Shown here: piece by piece, positions 45,369 to 55,881 of the stretch
How the letters are laid out: every line of letters starts with the position of its first letter
Position numbering within the stretch: position 1 is the first letter of the stretch
Notes under the pieces: model-generated
What the model was told of the DNA's origin: nothing
Database searches by the model: none
Seen by the model: the letters and a program-made list of their open reading frames with translations, nothing else
Assembly: GCF_030503675.1 (NCBI RefSeq)
Contig: NZ_CP129964.1
Location: 1,550,001 to 1,614,000, forward strand
Source: Lutimonas zeaxanthinifaciens
GTDB lineage: Bacteria > Bacteroidota > Bacteroidia > Flavobacteriales > Flavobacteriaceae
DNA: 64,000 bases
Direction of reading: 5' to 3'
Position numbers and translations under genes: made by a program

Positions 45369-45425
45369 ATGAAAAGAATAGCTTTACATCACCATCATAT
45401 TCATACTTGCACTCAGGCGAGATGA
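45369..45425 (+). CDS. hisL: his operon leader peptide (18 codons, five His)
   Basis: The ORF starts ATG at 45369, reads MKRIALHHHHIHTCTQAR and stops with TGA at 45423-45425. Four consecutive His codons (45387-45398) plus one more (45402-45404) lie upstream of hisG on the same strand. The terminator at 45456-45486 and the competing pairing described with it complete a classical attenuator in which the ribosome senses charged His-tRNA. The coding run and its position leave little doubt about function, although expression is not tested. Confidence 0.92.
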   Translation: MKRIALHHHHIHTCTQAR

Positions 45426-45486
45426 TAATGTTGTGATTAAAAGTCAAAATATTAGAACCCGTTTGAGCATTCAGGCGGGTTTTTTT
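45412..45486 (+). promoter_or_regulatory. his attenuator: antiterminator versus terminator
   Basis: Terminator: 45456-45466 pairs with 45471-45481 (11 bp including two G-U pairs, loop GCAT) and runs into seven T residues (45480-45486). Antiterminator: CTCAGGCG (45412-45419), the end of the leader ORF, pairs over 8 bases with CGTTTGAG (45460-45467), which is the terminator's own left arm. The leader copies TCAGGCG of the terminator's right arm exactly (45413-45419 and 45471-45477). A ribosome stalled on the His run leaves 45412-45419 free, so the antiterminator forms; one reaching the stop covers it, and the terminator forms. Confidence 0.88.
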
Positions 45487-45522
45487 ATGACCTCAAGTGA
45501 TGCTTGAACATAAATTTTAAAC

Positions 45523-46383
45523 ATGGAAAGATTAAAAATAGCAATACAAAAATCAGGGAGACTCAATGAAGATTCCTTGAAAATTCTAAAAGAAAGCGGG
45601 ATTTCTGTCAGTAACGGATTAGACCAGTTAAGGGCCACCGTATCCAATTTCCCAATGGAAATTCTCTATTTACGAAATAGTGACATTCCTCAGTATTTAA
45701 TAGACGGAGTCGTTGATATTGCTATCATTGGTGAAAATTTGCTGGTGGAGAAGGATCAGGGATCAATAAAAGTTTTGGAGAAGCTCTCATTTTCAAAATG
45801 CAGGGTTTCACTGGCGGTCCCAAAGACTTTTGAATACAATAATATCAAAGACCTAGCAGGAAAAAAAATTGCCACTTCGTATCCAAATACCCTCAATAAA
45901 TATTTAAAATCGGAAGGAATTGATGCCGAATTACACCAGATATCTGGTTCCGTAGAAATTGCTCCAAATATTGGGCTTGCAGATGCGATTTGTGATATTG
46001 TAAGCAGCGGAAGCACCTTGTTTAAAAACAATTTAAAAGAAGTAGAAGTTATTGGAAGGTCTGAGGCTGTATTGGCAGTTTCTCCTGAAATATCCGAATC
46101 AAAAAAGGAAATTCTTGATAAACTTCGATTTAGGTTACAGTCGGTATTAAAGGCAAGAAATTTTCGGTATATTTTAATGAACGTACCTGATGGACAAATA
46201 CAAAAGGTAATTTCGATTCTGCCGGGTATGAGGAGCCCAACGGTACTTCCCTTGGCGGAAAAGGGCTGGAGTTCTATTCACACGGTTATCGAGAAGAATA
46301 AATTCTGGGAGGTTATTGATGAACTTCAGGATCTCGGTGCGGAAGGTATCCTTGTAGCTCCTATCGAAAAAATGGTAATTTAA
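45523..46383 (+). CDS. hisG: ATP phosphoribosyltransferase, long form
   Basis: 286 residues. First step of histidine synthesis, joining ATP and PRPP; the feedback-regulated enzyme. LKIAIQKSGRL, the PRPP loop DIVSSGSTLFKNNL, and a C-terminal ACT-like regulatory domain (about 210-286, SILPGMRSPTVLPLAEKGWSS) mark the long, HisZ-independent form. First structural gene of the operon, 36 bases after the attenuator terminator. Confidence 0.97.
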   Translation: MERLKIAIQKSGRLNEDSLKILKESGISVSNGLDQLRATVSNFPMEILYLRNSDIPQYLIDGVVDIAIIGENLLVEKDQGSIKVLEKLSFSKCRVSLAVPKTFEYNNIKDLAGKKIATSYPNTLNKYLKSEGIDAELHQISGSVEIAPNIGLADAICDIVSSGSTLFKNNLKEVEVIGRSEAVLAVSPEISESKKEILDKLRFRLQSVLKARNFRYILMNVPDGQIQKVISILPGMRSPTVLPLAEKGWSSIHTVIEKNKFWEVIDELQDLGAEGILVAPIEKMVI

Positions 46384-46387
46384 AACG

Positions 46388-47686
46388 ATGATGATGAAGA
46401 TATTGGAAAACCCTTTAAGAGAGGATTGGGAAAAGATCTTGAAGAGGCCCACTCAGACTTATGCAGATATCGAGCCACTTGTGACTGAAATTTTTGAAAA
46501 TATCAGCGAGAATGGAGATGAAGCGGTGAAGAAATATACCGCGAAATTTGACCGTGCAAAATTGAATGAATTAAGGGTAAGCTCTTTAGAAATCGATGAA
46601 GCAAAAAATGCACTTGATGATTCCCTGAAACAGGCGATAAATCTGGCTAAAAAAAATATTGAGGCTTTTCACGCTTCACAGCAATCTTCCGTTCAAAAAA
46701 TTGAATCCACACCAGGTGTTGTTTGCTGGCAGGAAAAAAGAGCCATAGAGAAGGTGGGATTATATATTCCAGGAGGTACTGCGCCGTTATTTTCAACGAT
46801 CCTGATGCTGGCTGTTCCGGCCTCTATTGCCGGTTGCGAAGAAGTGGTTATGTGCACTCCCTGCAATGATAAAGGCAAGGTGCATCCTGCTGTTTTATAT
46901 ACCGCTGATCTTTGCGGGGTTACCAGGATCTTTAAGGTTGGAGGCATACAGGCGATTGCAGGAATGACCCTGGGAACGGAAAGTATACCAAAAGTGTATA
47001 AAATATTTGGCCCGGGAAATCAGTTTGTAACTGTTGCCAAACAAATGGCCATGAAATACGGTGTTGGTATCGATTTGCCAGCGGGGCCGAGTGAATTACT
47101 GGTATATGCAGATAAATCTTCAACCGCAAGTTTTATGGCTGCCGATTTGCTTTCACAGGCTGAACACGGAGCCGATAGCCAGGTTATTCTGGTGAGTAAT
47201 TCACTTGAAAAACTTGGAGAAATAAGAACTGAAATTTACGAACAACTTAAGCAACTTCCCAGAATAGAAATCGCTGCCAAAGCCATTGAAAATTCAAAAC
47301 TGATCTATTGCAATGATAAAAAAACAGCCATAGATCTCATAAATTTCTACGCTCCTGAGCATTTGATCTTAAGCCTTGAGGATACGACCAGTGTAATACC
47401 CTTGATCATAAATGCAGGGTCGGTATTTGTTGGAGATTACAGTCCTGAAAGTGCAGGTGACTATGCCTCGGGGACCAACCACACTTTGCCCACCAATGGG
47501 TTCGCTAAAAATTATAGTGGGGTAAATCTCGATGCCTTTCAGAAAGCCGTTAGCTTTCAGGAAATTTCGAAAGCTGGAATCAGGAATATTGGTTCAGCCA
47601 TTGAAAAAATGGCTGAAGCGGAAGGATTGTTTGCGCATCAGAATGCGGTTACATTAAGACTGGCTGCTTTAAAAGAGACGAAATGA
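46388..47686 (+). CDS. hisD: Histidinol dehydrogenase
   Basis: 432 residues, zinc- and NAD-dependent four-electron oxidation of histidinol to histidine. Family motifs include YIPGGTAPLFSTILMLAVPA, FKVGGIQAIAGMTLGTESIPKV, LPAGPSELLV, DLLSQAEHGADSQVILVS and APEHLIL. Three ATG codons in a row (46388, 46391, 46394) start the gene, 4 bases after hisG. Confidence 0.96.
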   Translation: MMMKILENPLREDWEKILKRPTQTYADIEPLVTEIFENISENGDEAVKKYTAKFDRAKLNELRVSSLEIDEAKNALDDSLKQAINLAKKNIEAFHASQQSSVQKIESTPGVVCWQEKRAIEKVGLYIPGGTAPLFSTILMLAVPASIAGCEEVVMCTPCNDKGKVHPAVLYTADLCGVTRIFKVGGIQAIAGMTLGTESIPKVYKIFGPGNQFVTVAKQMAMKYGVGIDLPAGPSELLVYADKSSTASFMAADLLSQAEHGADSQVILVSNSLEKLGEIRTEIYEQLKQLPRIEIAAKAIENSKLIYCNDKKTAIDLINFYAPEHLILSLEDTTSVIPLIINAGSVFVGDYSPESAGDYASGTNHTLPTNGFAKNYSGVNLDAFQKAVSFQEISKAGIRNIGSAIEKMAEAEGLFAHQNAVTLRLAALKETK

Positions 47687-47691
47687 TTTAA

Positions 47692-48750
47692 ATGATGAAT
47701 AGAAACAAAATGGACATAATGAATTTTGCCCGGCCCTCGGTAAAGAACCTTAAACCCTATGCGTCAGCGAAGGATGAGTTTAAGGATTTTGATCAGGAAC
47801 TTATTTATCTGGATGCCAATGAAAACCCCTATGAGAATGGTTTGAATCGTTATCCTGACCCGCATCAATCAGTATTAAAACAACGTATTTCGGAGTTAAA
47901 GGGAGTACCTGTTGAGCGGATATTATTAGGAAATGGAAGCGATGAGATTCTTGATATGATCTTTAGGGTGTTTTTTGAACCCGGATCGGATAATATTATT
48001 ATAAATACGCCAACTTTTGGAATGTTCAAAGTACTATGCGGAGTTAACAACGTCAACTTTAAAGAGGTATCCCTGACGGAAGATTTTCAATTGGATCCGG
48101 AAAAGATTTCGGCTGCTATCGATAAAAACACCAAGGCAATTTTTATATGCTCTCCAAACAATCCGACAGGAAATTCAATGAAAATGGAGGATATTAAAGA
48201 GCTTCTTTCAAAGGATTTGCTTGTGATCATTGACGAGGCTTATATCGATTTTTCAGGAAATATCAGCTGGAATCAGGAATTGGAAAATTATAAGAATCTG
48301 ATCGTAACACAGACTTTTTCAAAAGCTTATGGGCTGGCAGGAATTAGGCTGGGGGTTTGTTATGCTGATCCTGAGGTGATCACCTTACTTAAAAAGGTGA
48401 AAATGCCATATAATATTAATATTCTGACACAGAAAACGGCTTTGAAACAACTCGAAGATGAGCGGGTTACGAAACAGGAAGTCGCAGAAATTATTGAAAA
48501 CAGAAAGAAATTAGAAACAGAATTGTCCAAGATAGGTCTGGTAAGAAAGATCTACCCTTCAGATAGTAATTTTCTGTTGATAAAAGTGGATGACGCCGAT
48601 AAAAGATATAAAGAACTGATCGGTCAGGACCTGGTCATAAGGAATCGAAGCAAAGAGCCTTTATGTGAAAATTGTTTGAGAGTAACGGTAGGTACCCCTG
48701 CTGAGAACAAGGCATTGATTAAAAGTTTAATTTATTTAGATACAAAATAA
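47692..48750 (+). CDS. hisC: Histidinol-phosphate aminotransferase
   Basis: 352 residues, class I/II PLP aminotransferase making histidinol phosphate. [21 protein letters not shown] and [10 protein letters not shown] are family signatures, and the PLP lysine lies in [16 protein letters not shown]. The ATG at 47692 is 5 bases after hisD; ATG codons at 47695 and 47710 are also possible, the last giving a start closer to most HisC proteins. Confidence 0.95.
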   Translation: MMNRNKMDIMNFARPSVKNLKPYASAKDEFKDFDQELIYLDANENPYENGLNRYPDPHQSVLKQRISELKGVPVERILLGNGSDEILDMIFRVFFEPGSDNIIINTPTFGMFKVLCGVNNVNFKEVSLTEDFQLDPEKISAAIDKNTKAIFICSPNNPTGNSMKMEDIKELLSKDLLVIIDEAYIDFSGNISWNQELENYKNLIVTQTFSKAYGLAGIRLGVCYADPEVITLLKKVKMPYNINILTQKTALKQLEDERVTKQEVAEIIENRKKLETELSKIGLVRKIYPSDSNFLLIKVDDADKRYKELIGQDLVIRNRSKEPLCENCLRVTVGTPAENKALIKSLIYLDTK

Positions 48751-48760
48751 CAAAGAACTT

Positions 48761-49894
48761 ATGAAGAGAGTATTATTTATAGACAGGGACGGTACGATGA
48801 TCCGGGAACCTGAGGATGAGCAAATAGACAGTTTTGATAAACTTGTTTTCTATCCTAAATGCTTGAACTATTTGTCACGAATTGCGGAGGAACTGGATTT
48901 TGAACTTGTGATGGTTACCAATCAGGACGGCCTGGGAACTGAAGTGTATCCTGAGCACACCTTTTATCCTGTTCATAATTTCATCATGGAAACCTTTGCC
49001 AATGAAGGGGTTGTGTTTTCCGAGGTATTTATTGATCGGACTTTTCCGAAAGATAATTCTCCAAACAGAAAACCCAAGACAGGTTTGTTGGGTCAGTACT
49101 TTTCTGAAGACTATGATTTGAAAAATTCCTTTGTTATTGGCGATCGAATGACGGATATGGAGCTGGCGAAAAATTTAAAGGCCCAGGGAATATTTATTAA
49201 TAACCAGACCAACCTCGGATTTAATGAAACGGCTGCTTCGGATGAAGAAATATCAAAACATATCAGTCTTGAAACGGAAAGCTGGAAAGAGATCTATGAG
49301 TTTTTAAAGCTGAAGGCCCGTAGTGCTGAAATTAAGAGAAAGACCAAAGAAACCGATATTTATGTAAAACTGAATCTAGACGGTAAAGGGGAGAGTAAGA
49401 TCAATACGGGAATTGGATTTTTTGATCATATGCTTGATCAGATAGCCAGACACGGAAATATGGACCTTGAAATTCGGGTTAATGGCGACCTTGAAGTAGA
49501 TGAACACCACACAATGGAAGATACGGCCATTGTTTTAGGTGAGGCTTTCGCTGAAGCGCTAAGCGATAAAAGGGGCATGGAAAGATATGGTTTTACCTTG
49601 CCCATGGATGATTGTCTTGCCCAGGTGGCCATTGATTTTGGAGGAAGAAACTGGCTGGTCTGGGAAGCTGAATTTAAGAGGGAAATGATAGGGGATATGC
49701 CAACGGAAATGTTCTATCACTTTTTTAAATCCTTTACAGATGGTGCCAGGGCAAATTTGAACATAAAAGCAGAAGGGAAAAATGAGCATCATAAAATAGA
49801 GGCTATTTTCAAGGCATTTGCAAAGGCCATTAAAGTTGCCGTGAAAAGAGATGTAGATAAAATGATATTACCAAGTACTAAAGGACTTTTATAA
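48761..49894 (+). CDS. hisB: Bifunctional histidinol-phosphatase / imidazoleglycerol-phosphate dehydratase
   Basis: 377 residues. N-terminal HAD phosphatase (about 1-165) with the nucleophile motif [10 protein letters not shown] (8-10 first Asp) and [14 protein letters not shown]-terminal dehydratase (about 190-377) has the two metal-binding His motifs DEHHTMED and NEHHKIEA. The two activities catalyse steps 7 and 9. The same fusion exists in E. coli and is common in Bacteroidota, so it is not an assembly artefact. Confidence 0.96.
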   Translation: MKRVLFIDRDGTMIREPEDEQIDSFDKLVFYPKCLNYLSRIAEELDFELVMVTNQDGLGTEVYPEHTFYPVHNFIMETFANEGVVFSEVFIDRTFPKDNSPNRKPKTGLLGQYFSEDYDLKNSFVIGDRMTDMELAKNLKAQGIFINNQTNLGFNETAASDEEISKHISLETESWKEIYEFLKLKARSAEIKRKTKETDIYVKLNLDGKGESKINTGIGFFDHMLDQIARHGNMDLEIRVNGDLEVDEHHTMEDTAIVLGEAFAEALSDKRGMERYGFTLPMDDCLAQVAIDFGGRNWLVWEAEFKREMIGDMPTEMFYHFFKSFTDGARANLNIKAEGKNEHHKIEAIFKAFAKAIKVAVKRDVDKMILPSTKGLL

Positions 49895-49895
49895 G

Positions 49896-50480
49896 ATGAA
49901 TATTGTTATTATTGACTATGGAGCAGGTAATGTGAAGTCCGTGCAGTTTGCCTTGGAACGATTAGGTTATCAGGCTGAATGCACAAATGAGGCCGATAAA
50001 ATTCTTCGTGCTGACAAAGTTATATTTCCGGGTGTTGGTGAAGCAAAAAGTGCCATGAAGGAACTGCAAAGGTTTGGCCTGGATAAGATCATCCCGGAAT
50101 TGAAACAACCGGTCCTTGGAATTTGTCTTGGAATGCAGCTGATGTGTGAGCATTCTGAAGAGAATGATACGGATTGTTTGGGGATATTTCCCGTTGAAGT
50201 AAAGAAGTTCGATGAAACCTTCAAGGTTCCTCATATTGGATGGAATCAGATTCAAAACTTGAAAGGCCACCTTTTTGATGGGGTGGAAAGAGGTGAATAT
50301 GTGTATTATGTACATAGTTTTTATGTTCCAGAAAACCCGTTCTCAATAGCCGATACAGAATACGGTATCAGTTATTCCGGCGCTATCCAAAAGGACAATT
50401 TTTATGCCTGTCAGTTTCATCCGGAGAAAAGTGGGGACGTGGGAGAAAATATTTTAAAGAATTTTATTAAAGCAGTATGA
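49896..50480 (+). CDS. hisH: Imidazole glycerol phosphate synthase, glutaminase subunit
   Basis: 194 residues, class I glutamine amidotransferase. Nucleophile Cys lies in GICLGMQLM, catalytic His and Glu in CQFHPEKSG. It supplies ammonia to HisF. The ATG follows the hisB stop by 1 base and its stop overlaps the hisA start (ATGA), indicating coupling. Confidence 0.96.
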   Translation: MNIVIIDYGAGNVKSVQFALERLGYQAECTNEADKILRADKVIFPGVGEAKSAMKELQRFGLDKIIPELKQPVLGICLGMQLMCEHSEENDTDCLGIFPVEVKKFDETFKVPHIGWNQIQNLKGHLFDGVERGEYVYYVHSFYVPENPFSIADTEYGISYSGAIQKDNFYACQFHPEKSGDVGENILKNFIKAV

Positions 50481-51217
50481 CGATGAGAATTATTCCTGCC
50501 ATAGATATTATTGAAGGTAAATGCGTAAGACTTTCCAAAGGAGATTACAACACGAAGAAAATTTATAATGAAGATCCTTTGGAGGTAGCTAAAACATTTG
50601 AGGATGTAGGGATACAACATCTTCACCTTGTCGATCTCGACGGAGCCAAAAGCAAACATATTGTAAATTATAAGGTCTTGGAAACGATTGCCTCAAGAAC
50701 ACACTTAAAAATTGATTTTGGAGGAGGCTTAAAATCTGATGATGATCTCCGTATTGCCTTTGACAGTGGTGCCTCTCAAATAACAGGAGGAAGCATCGCT
50801 GTTAAAACCCCGGAAATCTTCGAGTCATGGATCAAGCGCTATGGCAATAACAAGATCATTCTCGGAGCGGATGCGCAGGATGAAAAAGTGGCTATTTCAG
50901 GATGGATGGAATCCTCAAATAAGGAACTAATTCCTTTTATAAGAGATTATTACAAAAAAGGAATATCTTATGTGATCTGTACGGATATTTCCAAGGATGG
51001 TATGCTGGAAGGCCCTTCATTTGAATTGTATCAAAGAATCTTGCAAGAGGTTCCGGATATTAAATTGATCGCATCCGGAGGAATATCACATTTTGACGAA
51101 CTGGCAAAACTGGCAGAAGCAGGTTGTGAGGGAACCATCATCGGCAAAGCGATTTACGAAAAACGTATAAGCCTGAAACAATTGGAAGGATTTATACTTA
51201 ATCAATCATCTAATTAA
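50477..51217 (+). CDS. hisA: ProFAR isomerase
   Basis: 246 residues, (beta-alpha)8 barrel isomerising ProFAR to PRFAR. Catalytic Asp at the start ([19 protein letters not shown]) and in TDISKDGML; phosphate-binding GGGL and [10 protein letters not shown] are in place. A second ATG at 50483 is possible. Confidence 0.96.
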   Translation: MTMRIIPAIDIIEGKCVRLSKGDYNTKKIYNEDPLEVAKTFEDVGIQHLHLVDLDGAKSKHIVNYKVLETIASRTHLKIDFGGGLKSDDDLRIAFDSGASQITGGSIAVKTPEIFESWIKRYGNNKIILGADAQDEKVAISGWMESSNKELIPFIRDYYKKGISYVICTDISKDGMLEGPSFELYQRILQEVPDIKLIASGGISHFDELAKLAEAGCEGTIIGKAIYEKRISLKQLEGFILNQSSN

Positions 51218-51226
51218 TATGCATAT

Positions 51227-51982
51227 ATGGTAAGTAAAAGAATTATACCCTGTCTGGATATTAAGGATGGACGGACCGTAAAAGGTGTAAATTTTGTGGG
51301 TCTTCAGGATGCAGGAGATCCCGTGGAACTGGCTGATCGTTATTCAAAGGAAGGAGCTGATGAGCTCGTATTTTTGGATATTACCGCTACAAAAGAAAAA
51401 AGAAAGACTCTGTTGGAACTTGTAGAAAAAGTAGCAAGAAAAGTCAATATTCCGTTTACGGTTGGAGGAGGGATCTCGAGTATTGAAGACGTGAATCTTT
51501 TGCTGAGAGCCGGTGCAGATAAGATTTCCATCAATTCTTCGGCGGTTAAAAACCCTGAATTGATCAGACAATTAGCTAATAAATTTGGGAGTCAATGCAT
51601 TGTCCTTGCCGTTGATGCCAAATTGATCAAAGGAAAGTGGAAGGTTTTTCTGGTAGGAGGCCGGGTTGAGACAGAATTGGATCTTTTTGACTGGGTGAAA
51701 CAAGGTGTTGAATTGGGTGCAGGAGAAATATTGTTTACATCAATGGATCATGACGGTACGAAGAATGGTTTTGCAAATGAGACCTTAAAAAAACTTTCAG
51801 AACTGGTCAATGTACCTATTATAGCTAGTGGAGGAGCGGGAAATGTTCAGCATTTTTGTGATACTTTTAAAGAGGGAATGGCGGACGCTGCCCTGGCTGC
51901 CAGTGTTTTTCACTACAAAGAAATAGAAATTAAAGAATTAAAATCAACGCTTGACACTCAAGGAATTAACGTAAGGTTATGA
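51227..51982 (+). CDS. hisF: Imidazole glycerol phosphate synthase, cyclase subunit
   Basis: 251 residues, barrel homologous to HisA. Catalytic Asp residues lie in [17 protein letters not shown] and [18 protein letters not shown] and ASGGAGN bind phosphates. With HisH it forms IGP and AICAR. Its stop overlaps the hisIE start by 4 bases. Confidence 0.97.
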   Translation: MVSKRIIPCLDIKDGRTVKGVNFVGLQDAGDPVELADRYSKEGADELVFLDITATKEKRKTLLELVEKVARKVNIPFTVGGGISSIEDVNLLLRAGADKISINSSAVKNPELIRQLANKFGSQCIVLAVDAKLIKGKWKVFLVGGRVETELDLFDWVKQGVELGAGEILFTSMDHDGTKNGFANETLKKLSELVNVPIIASGGAGNVQHFCDTFKEGMADAALAASVFHYKEIEIKELKSTLDTQGINVRL

Positions 51983-52572
51983 AAATAAATTTTGATAAAA
52001 AAACAGAGCTGGTTCCTGCCATTGTACAGGATGCAAGAACAAAAAATGTCCTTATGCTGGGTTATATGAATCAGGAAGCTTTTGACAGAACGATTGCCAC
52101 AAAAAAAGTAACTTTTTTTAGTAGAAGTAAACAACGCCTATGGACCAAAGGTGAAGAAAGTGGTAATTTTCTTCATTTAGAAGGAATCAAAAATGACTGC
52201 GACGGGGACAGTCTGCTTGTGAGTGTAAGCCCTGAAGGGCCAACTTGCCACAAAGGTACTGACACCTGCTGGGCCGAAACCAATTCGTCACAGTTTGGAT
52301 TTCTTAGTACCCTTGAGAATGTTATCAAAAGCAGAAGAGAAAACCCTTCTGAGAAATCCTATGTAGCCTCTCTTTTCGAAAAAGGAATAAATAAAATTGC
52401 CCAAAAAGTGGGAGAGGAGGCAGTTGAAGTCGTTATTGAAGCAAAAGACAATGACGAGAAATTATTTTTGGACGAATCTGCGGATTTGCTTTTTCATTAT
52501 TTGATTTTACTGCAGGCCAAAGGATATACTCTGAAGGATATAGAGCAGGTTTTGATCAACAGACATAAATAA
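51979..52572 (+). CDS. hisI: Bifunctional phosphoribosyl-AMP cyclohydrolase / phosphoribosyl-ATP pyrophosphatase
   Basis: 197 residues. N-terminal HisI domain with [19 protein letters not shown] and the zinc motif CDGDSLL...[13 protein letters not shown]-terminal HisE (about 105-197) has [15 protein letters not shown] and a helical [13 protein letters not shown]. It performs steps 2 and 3; the fused form is usual in Bacteroidota. Confidence 0.95.
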   Translation: MKINFDKKTELVPAIVQDARTKNVLMLGYMNQEAFDRTIATKKVTFFSRSKQRLWTKGEESGNFLHLEGIKNDCDGDSLLVSVSPEGPTCHKGTDTCWAETNSSQFGFLSTLENVIKSRRENPSEKSYVASLFEKGINKIAQKVGEEAVEVVIEAKDNDEKLFLDESADLLFHYLILLQAKGYTLKDIEQVLINRHK

Positions 52573-52583
52573 AATATTAGCCT

Positions 52584-52991
52584 ATGATTCCCGCGGATTC
52601 AGTTTCTTATTCCTATACCCAAATAGTAGACCAATCTCATTTGGATGATCTCATGCACGTCAATAATGTGGTGTATTTGAAATGGGTCAATGATATTTCT
52701 GAAAAACATTGGGATATACTGGCTGGCAAGGAGTTGAAAAGCAAATATTTCTGGGTTGTATTAAGGCATGAACTGGATTATTTTCGCGAGGCTAAATTAG
52801 ATGATGAACTTATTATTTCTACCTGGGTGGGTCAATCTCAAGGGGTCAAATCAGTGAGGCATGTGGAAATACATAAAAAAGATACACTTTTGTTAAAAGC
52901 TGCTTCTACCTGGTGTCTTATTGATGCCAAGACACAAAGGCCCACAAGGATAAAAAATGATATTCTAAGAATACTGGAACCTGAAAAATAG
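52584..52991 (+). CDS. Hotdog-fold acyl-CoA thioesterase (4HBT family)
   Basis: 135 residues, single hotdog domain. HVNNVVYLKWVND near residue 27 is the 4HBT motif in which Asn or Asp near the start aids catalysis; ...ELDYFREAKLDDELIISTWV completes the core strand. It sits 11 bases after hisIE and is probably co-transcribed with the his operon, though its link to histidine synthesis is unclear. Substrate not known. Confidence 0.82.
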   Translation: MIPADSVSYSYTQIVDQSHLDDLMHVNNVVYLKWVNDISEKHWDILAGKELKSKYFWVVLRHELDYFREAKLDDELIISTWVGQSQGVKSVRHVEIHKKDTLLLKAASTWCLIDAKTQRPTRIKNDILRILEPEK

Positions 52992-52999
52992 GTTATATG

Positions 53000-53818
53000 T
53001 TAGCTGTCGCCTCTTTCTTTGGCTTTAATCAGTTCCTTAAGAATTAATTCGACACCGGAATCATTGTTGCTTTTGGTTCTGAATTTTGCCGCCTTTTTTA
53101 CGTTGTCATGAGCGTTTTCCATGGCATAACTGAAAAATGCCTGATCGATCATTTCAAGGTCATTGTTAAAATCTCCAAAAACCATTGTTTCTTCTTTGGA
53201 GACACCCATTGTGTCCTGAAGCAGTTTTACGGCTCTTCCTTTGTTTGCACCCGGATCAGAAATATCAACCCAGTTACTTCCTGAAATTTTGATTTGATAT
53301 GAATCTTCTAAGTGTTTTACAACCGGATAAATATATCTTTCAGAGCTTTCAAAATGATATACAGCCACTTTAAAAACCTGATCATCAGGTAAATTAGTAA
53401 GGTCCTCAACTACAGTATATCGGGTATAATACTCTTTTAAAATAGTTGTAAAACGAGGTTCATTTTGATCTATATAGGCGGAATTTTTACCGCAAACCAC
53501 GTAATAAAGGCCTTCAGAGGCTTTTAATACGGGTAATAAATCCTTGACCCGATCAGCCGTAAGATGAATAGACCCGAGTTCCTTATTTCCTTGTCTGATG
53601 TATCCTCCGTTTTCAGCAACAATGGTGATTTGTTCCGAGATTTGACTTAATTTTTCATGGATACTCGTGTATTGTCTTCCACTGGCAGCTACAAAATGAA
53701 CCTTGTGGGCCTGAAGTGCATCAAAAAGCTTGAAAAACTCGAGGCTTACCTCACTTTTTGAATTCAACAAGGTGCCATCCATATCCGAAACCACCAATTT
53801 TACCCTTGAAAGATCCAT
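53000..53818 (-). CDS. Cof-type HAD-superfamily hydrolase
   Basis: 272 residues. Motif I VSDMDGTLLNS (nucleophile Asp-11), the cap of the Cof (class IIB) type, Lys region NKGRAVKLL and motif IV GDFNNDLEMI. Family members act on sugar phosphates and related compounds; the substrate cannot be told. It converges on the thioesterase gene. Confidence 0.88.
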   Translation of the reverse strand: MDLSRVKLVVSDMDGTLLNSKSEVSLEFFKLFDALQAHKVHFVAASGRQYTSIHEKLSQISEQITIVAENGGYIRQGNKELGSIHLTADRVKDLLPVLKASEGLYYVVCGKNSAYIDQNEPRFTTILKEYYTRYTVVEDLTNLPDDQVFKVAVYHFESSERYIYPVVKHLEDSYQIKISGSNWVDISDPGANKGRAVKLLQDTMGVSKEETMVFGDFNNDLEMIDQAFFSYAMENAHDNVKKAAKFRTKSNNDSGVELILKELIKAKERGDS

Positions 53819-53975
53819 AGAGACAAATAAAAAATTATGAGCGTAAAAATAATCTTATTGGTTGATTTACACTTGGTAATCCCCATTTTTTTTGGGTTAA
53901 TTTTTTAAAATTAGAAGGTGCGTCCTCAAATAAATTATTATTAAGCCAAATACACTGACAATCAAAATAAAGGAT

Positions 53976-53983
53976 TACTTTTG
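53976..53983 (+). promoter_or_regulatory. -7 promoter box of typA
   Basis: TACTTTTG matches TAnnTTTG. A CTG (53955-53957), one base from TTG, stands 18 bases upstream. The ATG at 53997 lies 13 bases after the box. Confidence 0.6.
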
Positions 53984-53996
53984 CACTTTCTAAAAA

Positions 53997-55772
53997 ATGT
54001 ATATGCAATCAATCAGAAACATAGCAATTATTGCTCACGTTGACCATGGTAAAACAACTTTGGTAGATAAAATAATTGATCAGGCCAAGATTCTTGACCA
54101 AAGAAAGGAAAGAACTGATCTTCTTTTGGATAATAATGACCTTGAGAGAGAAAGAGGCATCACAATTTTATCGAAGAATGTTTCCGTGAACTACAAGGGG
54201 ATCAAGATCAACGTGATCGATACTCCGGGACACGCCGATTTTGGTGGTGAAGTAGAGCGGGTATTAAAAATGGCAGATGGGGTATTGTTACTGGTTGATG
54301 CTTTTGAGGGGCCCATGCCACAGACAAGGTTTGTATTAAGCAAGGCTCTAGAACTTGGTTTAATGCCTATCGTTGTTGTTAATAAAGTTGACAAAGAAAA
54401 CTGTACACCTGATTTAGTTCATGAAAAAGTGTTCGACCTGATGTTTGCTTTGGATGCCACTGAGGAGCAGTTAGAGTTCAATACCATTTATGGTTCGGCT
54501 AAAAACGGCTGGATGAATACAGACTGGAAGGAGGAAACCGACAATATCATTCCGCTTCTTGACGCCATTATTGAAAATATTCCGGAAGCTCCTTATAGAG
54601 AGGGCTCTCCGCAGATGCAGATCACCTCGCTTGATTATTCATCATTTACAGGAAGAATAGCTATTGGAAGAGTTTTTAGAGGGGATTTGGAAGAAGGCAA
54701 GGATTATTCTTTGTGCAAGGCTGATGGATCTGTAAAAAAAGTAAGAATTAAAGAGCTTCATACTTTTGAAGGATTGGGCAAAGCGAAAACCGCAAAAGTA
54801 AGAAGTGGGGATATTTGTGCCATAACCGGTATCGAAGGATTTGAGATCGGTGATACCATAGCAGATATGGAAGCTCCTGAGGCCCTGCCAAGAATTGAGG
54901 TGGATAAACCTACTATGAGCATGTTGTTTACGATCAATAATTCTCCTTTCTTCGGTAAAGAAGGAAAGTTTGTGACCTCACGTCATTTAAGGGACAGGCT
55001 CTTTAAAGAAACCGAAAAGAACCTGGCTTTACGGGTAGAGGAGACGGATACAGAAGATAAATTTATCGTATACGGTAGAGGTATCCTGCATTTGTCCGTA
55101 CTTATTGAAACCATGAGAAGAGAAGGGTACGAGCTTCAGGTAGGCCGCCCAAAGGTGATTTTAAAAGATATTGACGGGGTAAAAAGTGAGCCTTTTGAAA
55201 CTTTGGTGATCGATGTTCCTGAGGAGTTGGCCAGTAAGGCTATAAACCTTGTTACCTTAAGAAAAGGAGACCTTCATGTGATGGAACCTAAGGGGGACCT
55301 TCAGCACCTTGAATTTGATATTCCTTCAAGAGGTTTGATCGGTTTGAGGAATAAAATTTTGACGGCTACTCAAGGGGAATCTATAATCAACCACAGGTTG
55401 AGAGGTTATGACGCTTATAAGGGAGATTTTAGTGAAGTTTCAAACGGGGCCATCGTGTCTTCTGAAGCTGGTAAGGCAACGGCTTATGCAATAGACCGAT
55501 TACAGGACAGGGGAAAGTTTTTTATTGACCCTAATGAAGAGATATACAAAGGACAGGTAGTTGGAGAGAACAGCAGACAAGAAGATATGGGGGTGAATTT
55601 GATCAAAGGAAAAAAGCTGACCAACGTGAGGTCATCCGGTGCAGATGATGCAGCAAAGATCTTTCCTAAAATCGATTTTTCACTTGAAGAATGCATGGAA
55701 TATATTCGAGACGATGAATATCTTGAAATCACTCCGCTCAGCTTAAGAATGAGGAAAATTGAATTCAGATAA
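53997..55772 (+). CDS. typA: Ribosome-associated GTPase TypA/BipA
   Basis: 591 residues, translational GTPase. G motifs: [10 protein letters not shown] (G1), RGITI (G2), DTPGHADF (G3), NKVDK (G4) and GSAK (G5); then domain II, EF-G-like domains III and V, and the BipA-specific C-terminal domain with LRMRKIEF. It assists 50S ribosome assembly, notably at low temperature. ATG at 54003 is an alternative start (MQSIRNIA). Confidence 0.96.
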   Translation: MYMQSIRNIAIIAHVDHGKTTLVDKIIDQAKILDQRKERTDLLLDNNDLERERGITILSKNVSVNYKGIKINVIDTPGHADFGGEVERVLKMADGVLLLVDAFEGPMPQTRFVLSKALELGLMPIVVVNKVDKENCTPDLVHEKVFDLMFALDATEEQLEFNTIYGSAKNGWMNTDWKEETDNIIPLLDAIIENIPEAPYREGSPQMQITSLDYSSFTGRIAIGRVFRGDLEEGKDYSLCKADGSVKKVRIKELHTFEGLGKAKTAKVRSGDICAITGIEGFEIGDTIADMEAPEALPRIEVDKPTMSMLFTINNSPFFGKEGKFVTSRHLRDRLFKETEKNLALRVEETDTEDKFIVYGRGILHLSVLIETMRREGYELQVGRPKVILKDIDGVKSEPFETLVIDVPEELASKAINLVTLRKGDLHVMEPKGDLQHLEFDIPSRGLIGLRNKILTATQGESIINHRLRGYDAYKGDFSEVSNGAIVSSEAGKATAYAIDRLQDRGKFFIDPNEEIYKGQVVGENSRQEDMGVNLIKGKKLTNVRSSGADDAAKIFPKIDFSLEECMEYIRDDEYLEITPLSLRMRKIEFR

Positions 55773-55881
55773 ACGAAACTTTTTAAAAATATGATGGCAT
55801 GAGTTTTGCATCACTAATATTTTGTTAAATATCTTAGCCTTCTTATTCGAAAATTATTAAAATTGTAAATTGCGCGACAAA

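Noticed and set aside
48761-49894. HisB looked like two fused genes
   Set aside because: The phosphatase/dehydratase fusion is a normal bifunctional HisB, with both active sites intact.
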